Shown in pieces: positions 26,400 through 37,446 of a DNA stretch of 40,000 nt. How positions within the stretch are numbered: the stretch's first letter is position 1; the number at the start of each line of letters is the position of its first letter. This DNA is from Chrysomallon squamiferum (Eukaryota > Mollusca > Gastropoda > Neomphalida > Peltospiridae). Below the pieces are notes generated by a model. That model had not been told where the DNA came from and did not search any database. It saw nothing but the letters and a program-made list of their open reading frames with translations. The position numbers and the translations under genes are program-made. Where the stretch lies: NCBI GenBank assembly GCA_012295275.1, contig CM022677.1:21470631-21510630 (forward strand). The letters run 5' to 3'.

Positions 26400-27106
26400 T
26401 GCTCTTGATTAGTGAAGATTTGGTTTAATGACCTCTGTTACTCAAAGAATCTGGATTGTTGTTTTTTTTTTTTTTTTTTTTTTTCTGAACCAGTTTCTGT
26501 CTGCACTTTTCTGTATTATATTTATTTATTTTATTTTTTTTTCAATTTATTTATTTTTATGTTTTGTAAATAAATTTGAACAGCTTTTTTTAAGTTTGAA
26601 TTTTTTTTTTTTAAAACACAAAATTATGTTTTGCTAAGTAAATTTGAAGATATTTTTAAAGCAGTAAAAATAAATTTAAGGCACAGAATAATGATGATAA
26701 AATAATAATAAAATAATATGACAAAAAAAAAAAAAAAAAAAAAAAAAAAATAATAATAATAATAATAAAAATAATAATATATTTTTCATATTGTTTCGAT
26801 ATTACTTTCCCTATCATATTCTTTAGATTATTTGATCAAAAAACAAAAAATATAAGAGAAAGCAAATGATGAACAGAAGAAGAATAAAAATAAGTGAATA
26901 CAACTGAATATCAATAACAACAATTAAAAAAAGATGGCAAGAGAGAAGGATGAATGAGAGAAAGAGAAGAAATGAAAGTGTACTTATATATACATTTCAT
27001 TTAGATCATGTATATGTAACAGAAACAATGCATTGAATAAAATTATAGGTTATATTTAGATTGCTGAATATCACAAATAAATTAACATAAATTATTATAA
27101 TTAATA
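26400..27106. other. AT-rich DNA downstream of hinderin
   Basis: T-runs (26461-26484), TTTA repeats, and an A-run of about 30 bases (26724-26750) followed by AAT repeats. It probably contains the hinderin 3' UTR, whose poly(A) site I cannot place. Confidence 0.6.
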
Positions 27107-27464
27107 CTATTTAAGAAAAAATATTTCTTCCAGAATTCGACTCTCTTCCAGAATTTCTTCATCATCATCTTCTTGCTCATGCAATGACTTCTCCCTTATG
27201 GATCCATCTCTCAAGGACTGCTCCCTCAATGACTGCTCTAAAGCAGAATCATCTCTTAATGAATGATCCCTGGAAGGGTTATTTAAAAATGACTGGTCCC
27301 TGGGTTGATTTTTTACAAATGACTGGTCCCTGAGTGAGGTATTTCTACATGTATGGTCCCTGGAAGATTTCTGTCTGTCTGTGTGTGTGTATGCTTCAAT
27401 TCTGTCATCATCCAGTCCGTTTTGAATGCTGTCAACAATGTCCAAGATGGACAAACCCTTTTCT
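27107..27464 (-). CDS. KIAA1328: Hinderin last exon: conserved C-terminal tail
   Basis: Acceptor CATTTTTTCAG; phase 2 in. It encodes EKGLSILDIVDSIQNGLDDD, then about 55 residues of imperfect (R)DQSL/RDHSLRD repeats, then acidic EDDDEEILEESRILEEIFFL-K and TAG at 27107-27109. The first block matches human SLLDLVQSLSPN, and the last block matches the human C-terminus. Confidence 0.9.
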
Positions 27465-30400
27465 CTGAAAAAATGAAACAAAAGTGGAATGAAACAACTT
27501 TGTGTAAGCAATGAAACAACTTTCTGTAAGTAATGAAACAACTTTGTGTAAGTAATGAAACAACTTTCTGTAAGTAATGAAACAACTTTGTGTAAGTAAT
27601 GAAACATCTTTGTGTAAATAATGAAACAACTTTGTGTATTAATGAAACAACTTTCTGAAAGTATTGAAACATGCAAGACTTCAAACATGAGGTCTGTTTT
27701 TAAACTTCTTCATCGCAGAAGATGATACCCAGGGATCAAGCTGGATCAATGTAAATGTGTAATCTGTGTTTAAATCAATAAATATTGATTAACCAAGCTC
27801 TCTATTATCTATATAATATTGAACTGATATAAATATGACACAGCAGATCAAAGATTCCATTGTAATTCAACAAATTTTTGACTATAAAGTTGAGGAGAAT
27901 CATTTAATGGTAAGAATGTGAAGTTTGGTAGAAGCAGAAGACATCCAGGCCTAGTACTGGACTGATAAAAATATAATAAAAAGATTTCATTTTAACTCAC
28001 AACATTTTGATACAGAAGTTACATACAGCCTTTTAATAGTAAAATGTTTAAGTCTGGTACCTAATAATTTTATTTGATAGACAAAAAATGTGACAGATTT
28101 ACATGAAAGATTCCATAATAACTCAGTTATTTTACTAATGAGCTGCATACATATATATTTCAGAGGCAAGAACTTGAAGCAGAATACATCCAGATGGTTT
28201 ATTGGACTGATGAAGATGGGCAGATTACATGAAAGATTCTTATAAGACTAAATGTATTTTTATTATGAACTTGTATATATATACACCTTTAAATGGCAAG
28301 AATTTGAAGTATGGCAGAAGCAGATGATATCCATTCACTGGTCTGATTGATGAAAATGTGATACATTCTATCAAAGACTATAAACTTGTATACAACTGTT
28401 TATCAGCAAGAATTTCAAGTATGGTAAAACCTAGGTAATGTGCTGGACTAATGAAAATTTATCCAGTACATCAAATATTGCTTTGTAACTCGATATATTT
28501 TGACTATGAAGTTATATACAGCCCTTTAAGTTTAACAGCAACACTTTGAAGTATGGTAATACCCAGGCAATATAATAGATAGAGTAAAAATGTGACAGAT
28601 TTATATCAAAGATCCTGTAGTAACTAAATATATTTTTACTATTACTTTGTTTGTACATATAACCTTTAATGGCAATAATGCAAACTATGGTGGAAATATG
28701 ACTGATCAACTGATGAATTTAAATTAAAATAAATCAGATATTCTGTTGTAACTAAATGAATAGTAACTATCAAGCTGCTACTCTGCCAATTTACAGAAAT
28801 CTGTTCACTGTAGTTAGGCTTATACTGGCAGTTTGAACTCATCAACATGTAAAGGGAGATTACTCTGTATGGGACTCAGTCTGGATAGACTCCTGTTTGT
28901 GAAGATGATACCCACATGAAGATACACCAGCAAGAATCTGTTGTAATGTACTGAAAATATCAGCTCTTGTACAAATCCTTTACTGGCTGAAAACTAGAAG
29001 TAGATGATACCCAGTCATCACTGAGCAGAGATGAAAGCACTGTAAACCAGAGACTGAGAATTTCTTGTAGAAGCAGATGAGAAAAGAAACAAGAACAGAG
29101 AAATAAAGTAAAAAACAGTAATTTTGCTGGTTGTGTGGACAAAGAACAGTTTCCATTCTGAACTCGATAAAAGCAGCTGAGTTTGTTTTATCTGCATTTT
29201 ATTTTATTTTTCTCTTACGAAATTCCAGCAAAAATCCCATTACACATTCACATCTATCTATTTATACATACATATAAAATGAAGAATGAGAAAGAGGAAT
29301 CAGACACATTGATTGGTACTTACATGGGAGAATGTCTGATTATTTCATCTTGGTCATCTACGTGTAAAGGGAGGTTACTCTGTTTGGGACTATGTCTAGG
29401 TGGAGTCCTAGATGCAAATTAAGAAAGAAAATTATTTTCAGTTGTTATTAAAGAATAAAAAAAAATCCCTGAAAACAAATGAATCAGTTAGGTTTGAGAT
29501 ATTCTCTGGATATTTAATTTTAATTTTAATTTTATTCTGATAAAGTCCAAACAAAAAATTATCAAAACCTCTGAATTTTTCTTTTCTTTTCTGGTAATCC
29601 AAATAAATAGATTATAAAATTATAAAACCTTCATCTGTTAAATATATTTACTTTTCCTTATAGCTCTACACATTTCACTCATATAAGATTTTGCCACATA
29701 TGACAAAGTGACTATCAATACTAAGCAATGTTTTTAAAAACCAAATAAAAAGAAATATTTATTTATGAATAAAAAAACCCACAATGATTAATACAATAAT
29801 GAGTTGAACTAATATTCCCTGAATCAGTTAAAAATCATCATTTACGCAGAATTACCTAGAAATGTGTTTGTACGATACACTGGTGCCAACATCAACGTGT
29901 TCAAACGATGGCGACGATGTCAGACTGTGGTGACTCAGTCTGATAGGTGACGTCCCGACAGTGTTTCGTGTGGTTGCTATGGGTGACGTACTCGCGGAAA
30001 TTCGACTACGAGCATTTGCATTTTCTGAAGAATAAAAAAAGAGATTAGAAGAAAAGTCAATATTTTGTTTATTACTGTTACAGAAATAGAAGTCACAGTG
30101 AAAATATTAAAATGTAAAATATGATTTGATATTACTTTGTAGAGGATAAGAAATGCAGTCATTAAAAAAATGAATAAAATAAATCACTAGTTTCTTTTAG
30201 TGGCTCAGCCACACAGACAGCCACACACATACCTAAAACCACACAGGCATTCAACATTCCATATGAACACACTAATTTTGTACACTCCACAAAAATAAAA
30301 ATAATATCAGCCCATCAGATTTTTTTATCTTAAAACAAAACTAAATTTAATTAAAAAATGTAATTATAAAACACACAAACAGACACACATGCAAACTGAC

Positions 30401-32308
30401 ATACAATCTAAAAGATTAACAAACATCTGACATCATTAATTTTTCATTAATTTTTCAAACAAAAAAAAAAAAAAAATTAAAAAAAAATTAAAAACAATCT
30501 AAAAATAAAATTATATAAAATCAATCCCAAACACACAGGCTCACACACAGACAAACACACAGACTCACACACAGACATTACAATTGGGGAATCTCACCTG
30601 GTGCATTCTGGGAATTCTCTGACAAACCTGAATAATCCAACCTCTTTGCCAGCCTGCGATCACAGTCCGAACCGACATCCTCGTCAACCACATACGTCGC
30701 TTTATTTAAATCCACAACATCATCCTCAACAACATCATCATCAACATCAACATCCACATCATCATCAACATCAACGAGAACCTCTGTGGCCGACCTTGCA
30801 GGTTTCGGAGCAGCGTAAAGCACAGCGAGTCGTCTTTCCAGACCTTTCGTCCTCGCCAGGTGGCGCTGTTTCAGAGCTTCCTGCTTCTGGCAGAGCTGCT
30901 GCTCCTGCTCTGCGAGGATCTGCCTCAGACGTCGCTGCTCCTCCAACAGCATCGCCTTCTGCAGCAGCAGCTTCTGTCTGCGCTCCTCAGGCGTCAGCTT
31001 CTTGTAGTACCGAATGAACTCCTGCTCGGAGTTGCGGTTCTTGTTGTCGGACGGCGAGTGTTTCATCTCGAACCTCCCATCCGTCTGTTCGGTGAAACCC
31101 ACGTGGTTTTTCACGTTCCGGATCTCGCTCTCGTTCGCTTCTCTCGTCGCGTGGTGATCCTTCCCGGCGCGGCGATCTTGGGGCTGAGGAGGTCGGAGGT
31201 CGCGGTGTGGATGGAGGTCAAGGACACTTCCTCAATGACGGAGCTCTTCTGGGTGCTGGACATGATGGGGTCGCGGAAAGGTCGCGACTTGGGTGGGTGT
31301 TTCGGGTAGCGGGGGGTGTCGGGTTTGTAGGCGACGAGAGGCTGAACGGTGATGAAGTCTGACGTCTGCGTCGAAGTCCGGGTGTGTGTTGACGATGTCG
31401 TGCGATCTCTCGGTCAATCTGCGCAGTGTACGGCCGACTGTCACTCATCTGAGGAAACTGGACTTCGTTCATTTGTTGTGGAAAATGGCCACCATTTGTT
31501 TGTTGTGTAAAGAGTGCTTCGTTTGTTTGTGGAAATGCTGAGCCACTTGTTGGTGAATGTTGTGCTTCGTTCATTCGTGGAAACTGTCCTCCCCCATTTG
31601 TTTGTGGAAACTGTCCTCCCCCATTTGTTTGTGGAAACTGTCCTCCCCCATTTGTTTGTGGAAACTGTCCTCCCCCATTTGTTTGTGGAAAATGGGCTTC
31701 ATTCATTTGTGGAAACTGCTCATTGTGAAATTTATCTTCGTCTTGTTTTTTTCCTTCTTGTCTGTTTCTTTCTGATCCAGGAAGAAAAACCTTAAATGTA
31801 AACAAATAAAAAATAAATAAATAAAAATAAATAAAAATATAAATAAAAGAAGTCTTAATTTTGTATCTAGTGAAAGGTTTATTATATTATAAATAATAAT
31901 AATAATAATAATAACCTTACTGATTTTAATTTTATGGTAATGTTAATAAAGAATAATCAAAATAGATAAAATAAATATAAAATAATAAAAACAACCTTAT
32001 TAATTTCAAAGATTAACAGTTTTCATTATGTTATGAACAGTATATTAAAAAATAAATAAATAAATTATCAATAAAATAATAAAAGAACCTTATTAACTTC
32101 TTATATGGTAAAAGTTCTGATTATGTTATGAATAATAATAAATTTATGAAAATAAACAAAAATAAATAAAAAGGAATTTTATTAATTTGTAAACATTTAT
32201 GTTATAAAGAATAATAGTAATAGAAAAATAAATAAAAATAATAAATAAATAAAATTCACATTAGCCTAGATAGTAAAAGATTTATGTTATAAATAATAAA
32301 AATAATAA

Positions 32309-32339
<31 letters not shown>

Positions 32340-33511
32340 AATAAATAAATAAATAAATAAATAAATAAAACTATTACTGTATTAGTTTTGGAGAAAGTAT
32401 TTATGTTATAAACTAATAAAGAAAACAAAAATATAATATATATATATAAAAACAAGAAATAAAAGTCATAGTAGTTTTAGAGATACTAAAGTTTTAGAGA
32501 TACTAATACTTACCAATAATAATTTTTTACAAGTAATTACAAACTAATAAGCTTACTTGTTGTTCTTCTGAAACTGGGGAATGACTCCGAATAGCTTCAA
32601 AGTTTCTTTTTTCTGTTTGATTTGTGTTCTGAAACAACAATTTAATTAATATCTTTAATTCAACACATCTCTTCTGAGTAAATCTGATTCTGTGAAAATA
32701 TCTGAATAAATTTCATTCTCTCTTCTGTATTTCAACACATTAGAAAACATCTTCAGTTTGAATATACTTTAATAAATTTAATTCTTAGACGTGAGATTAA
32801 ATGTAACTTTTGTATAATGAAAACTCTGAGTATATTTGATTCCGTGAACATCTGGGAATATGTATACTTTCCATATATTTTAAATCATGTGTATGTGTAT
32901 ATATAAATATGTCTGTATGTATATGTGTGTGTGTATATACACATATATATATATATATGATTATTTGAATGTATTATAACACATCTGATTCTTAAAAATA
33001 TCTCAACACTAATTTAACTTTCTGAATATGTCTGATGGAGGTAGAGGGTGACACTAAAGGTTAATACAAGGGAGAGACTGGGGTGACAGTTAGGGTGACT
33101 GCGAGGTAGGTAGGAAGCTGTACTGTGACAGGAAGGTAGGTTACTAGGATGAAGATAATGGGACTGTAAGTGGAGTCTGAGGGGTGAAGATGAATGGAGG
33201 GGGGGATGAGACAGGGGTGGGTAGCAGACTCACTGACTCACTCACCCAGTGGAAGTGAGTGACAGGTTTACAGATGGAAGGTTTCTGCTTCTCCTGCTCA
33301 CTCAGTAGCTCCTGCTGGTATCTGTTCAGCAGCTTCTGACTGTCGAAAAACCTCTTCTGTATCTCTGTAATATCACATACACACTATATATATATATATA
33401 TCTGTATCTCGCTATACATAATACACATATACATAGGCATGCAAAGACACACAGACACATATATACCTACATCATAAACAAAAAAAATACAGCACACACA
33501 TTTCTATGACA

Positions 33512-33542
<31 letters not shown>

Positions 33543-34420
33543 TTATCACATCTATTACTATGTTACTACCTCTACAACTACCACACTGCAACCATTCTAT
33601 TATACTACTACCACTACATTAGTATTACCACTAACACTATAACTATTAATTCTACTATTCTACTACTTCTACTACTTTTACTAATACAACTACTACTACT
33701 ATCACTTTTGTACCACAACCACCACTATTCTACTACTACTACAATTACTGCTATTAATACTATTGCTGTTACTACAACAACATTTTTTAATTTATTTAAA
33801 TGTAGTAGTATCTCTTTTAAGAAGTGTATAAATGAAAGCAGACATTTTCATTTTTAAATTGTATAACTACAAAACAAACAATTTAAATAAATGTTTAGAA
33901 TATTATAGATGTATTTAACAATACTGTAGAATAAATGTTTAGAATATTACTAGATGTATTTAACAATTCTGTAGAATAAATGTTTAGAATATTACTAGAT
34001 GTATTTCACAATTCTGTAGAATAAATGTTTAGAATATTAGATGTATTTCACAATTCTGTAGAATAAATGTTTAGAATATTACAGATGTATTTCACAACAC
34101 TGTAGAATAAATGTTTAGAATATTACTAGATGTATTTCACAACACTGTAGAATAAAGAATATCTGATGTATTTAACAATACTGTAGAATAAATGTTTAGA
34201 ATATTACTAGATGTATTTAACAACACTGTGGTTTTAAGTTTTCTCTTTCTCCTCAGTATCTGTCCTGTTGTTAGCTGCAAACATCACAGCTGGTTTATGC
34301 TTGTCATTACCAAACATCACAGCTTTCATTAGAATATGTGTGTTTTTGTAATTTGTAAGAGAAGTGTACTTTGATTTCAGTTGTTTGTGTGTGTGTGTGT
34401 GCAAGCAAGTTACAGTATGT

Positions 34421-34505
<85 letters not shown>

Positions 34506-35056
34506 CTGGGACAGGAAAGAGCTCAGGTATTTGATTTCTTAATTTCAAAAGATATAGGCATACAGACAAACAGAGATACAGAAGCATTATAAAAAGCATG
34601 AAGAGATAGAACAACTGAGAAAAAGCATGTTTTTAAAACCCAAACAAACAATCAACAATAATAAACATATAAGGCAGTAAATAAGAGAAGAGACAGACAA
34701 AAATAAGTTGAGTAAAAACAGAATTTATTTTAAATGACAGATACAAAGACATACATAAACATAAACAGAATGAGGAGAAAGAATGAATGGAGTAAAGAAT
34801 AAATCAAAGTAAAAACCAGACAGAAAGAAATACATAAATGACAGTAAAAATAAATTTAGTTATAGTAACAGACAGACAGACAAACAAACAGAGAAACTAA
34901 ACAAGGAGACAGAGTGAAAGAAATAAAGACTAAAAGAAAGACAGAATCAAATACATATATATATATAAGTAAATGACAGAGGAAACAGAAGAATTTAGAT
35001 AAAATTACAGACAGACAGACAGACATACAGACACAGAGACAGACAGACAGACAGAC

Positions 35057-35125
<69 letters not shown>

Positions 35126-37404
35126 TACTTGGCCAGTTCTTTGATCAGGTTTGCCACTCTCTGTTTGTCTTCGGGTCGCAGGTCTTTGAAAGAAAATTTC
35201 TTTGTCTCGATTCTCTGCCCTTCCTTTCTGCTCTGAGGCTAAAAACGAAGAAAGACACAGAAAAACAAAAACAAGTTTAGATACAGCTTAGCTCAGAGAA
35301 AGTCGTATTTGTGATTATCTTTAATTCACTGGTGAATATTTCAACTTGTGAGCAAAAGTTAGTATCAGGTTCTTGTGTTTTAACCCTTGATGAGTGGTAC
35401 TGTATATTCATCTGGCAAGTAAAAGATAATTGTTAGATCTAGGTGACATAAGAAAAGTGAAATAGCTGCATTTGTGATCATCTTTAATTTACTGGAGTCT
35501 TGTTAGTTTAAAAACAGTAATATTCAACTAGCAAGTAAAACATAACACTAGGTCCAATTGTTTTTTTTATTCGGTGGATGTAAAACAGTAATATTCAACT
35601 AGTAGTAAAAATAATATTAGACAATAATCTATTTTATTCACTTGTTATTGGTAGTAAAATGGTAATATTTAACTAGTGAATTAAAAATTAATATTATACT
35701 GTTGTATTTAATTCTCTGATGACCGACAGTTAAACTGCAGTATTCAACTGGCAAGTAAAATATAATATTATGTAAAATATAATATTATATGGTCTAGGAG
35801 CCAAAAGCAGATGAAACAGTCGCTATTTTGCAGGATTCCTTGATATATGTCAACAGTGTGTGCCACAAAATCATGATAAATAACTAAATGACATCTATAG
35901 AAGAACTAATATAAATGACACAGATACGTTCCAAACACACAAAGTATTTTCACCACTTACATAAACGTAGCATACGTTTTTACCTACAAACAAAATGAAA
36001 TGTGTAGAAAGTCACTTACTGTAGAAAAATGAAACAATGCTCGGCCCCCTCCCCATTAAAAAAATAAAATAAATAGAGGAAGAAAAAATAAATAAATAAA
36101 TAAATAAAAAATTGGAAATACTGCCATGGTATTCAAATACTGTTCACATTTGTCCAAAACAAGGTAATTGTGAAACTGAAAGAATGATAACTGAAATGTT
36201 GTCTCTTGTTTGTTACAGTAGAAAGTGAGACACAACATACACAGGGGAAACAAATGGTGAAAAGCCTCTGTATTTCCTGATGCTTGGTTTTCTAAATAAC
36301 AGCCAACTGGTGAGTATAAAGAAATATTAAATCTAGAAGATGTAAGAAAGTGGACATACTTTCAGTTTATTCAATGGTGACTTGTTTTTTAATAGCAATA
36401 GGAAACTGGTGGGTGAAATGAAAAAAAAGAAAGAAAGAAAAAGGTCTCAAAGAAGATTAAAAGTTAAACATGCTAGCAAAAGTCATATTTTTGTGAGTTT
36501 TTTTTTTTTTTTCAAAGAAGGATCCCAAAACAAAACACTGAAAAAAGCTGAAAATCCCATTAAAGTGATTAATGTCATATTCATATTGTGGTATTTTTTC
36601 AAATAAAGATTCTAAAAGCTGAACTTGCCTTATATGTCGTGTTATGGTATTTAAAATTTTAATCAGATTTAGAAATGCTGATAAAAAAGTGATGATTTAA
36701 AATGTACAAAAATAGTTCAGATTCAAGAATATAACTTAACAGTTTAATCAAATTTAGAAATTTTTAAAAACATGAAAGAAATTTAAAAATTTGAATTACC
36801 TACTAAAACATATCTTTTTTGTTAATTTAAATTTTAATGAAATTCCGAAACGTATGTTAAAAAAACAACAATTTAAAATGCATCAAAATAGTTCGCATTC
36901 AAAAATAAATAAATTTAATATTCAAAAATTTATCAGTGTTGTTTAAAATACGAGAAAAACATTACAAATTTGAATTAACAATTTAAACTTTAAAATTATT
37001 TTTTTTAAAAAACAAACTTACTGGGGCACTGTCATCCACAGAGTGAGGTACAGGCAAGTCTTCCATGGGTCGCGTCAGTGGAATCTTCGCCTTCACTTCA
37101 GGTGTTTTTCTACCTCGAAGTTTACAGGTGTACGTAGGTCGCAGGTTACCTGGGCGATCCATAGACACACCTGAGAAACAGGTGAAAATAACACTGAAAT
37201 GTTTTCTTGTGTATTTTCTCACTTAATTATTGAATATTCTTATCGTTTTATTCTCAGTTTGTGTTTTTTTTTCATCAGTTGAGGAATTAGTTCATCTTTA
37301 TAATCAGTATATCTCCTTCTCTATCTTTCTGTATAAGTATCTTTTACTCTCTGCATCTCCATCTATTTCTTGTGTGTGTCTCTGTGTGTGTGTGTGTGTG
37401 TGTC

Positions 37405-37446
<42 letters not shown>

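Noticed and set aside
30601-31309. Plus-strand frames of 138 and 149 codons over hinderin exon 7
   Set aside because: They are shadows of the GC-rich minus-strand exon, whose minus-strand frames carry the conserved coiled coil.
31514-31795. Plus-strand LFVETVLPH / ICLWKLSSP repeats
   Set aside because: Antisense reading of the GGGQFPQTN coding minisatellite.
33025-33230. G-quadruplex cluster in the G-rich intron 5 segment
   Set aside because: Runs of three or more G are too few and too far apart for a standard quadruplex motif.
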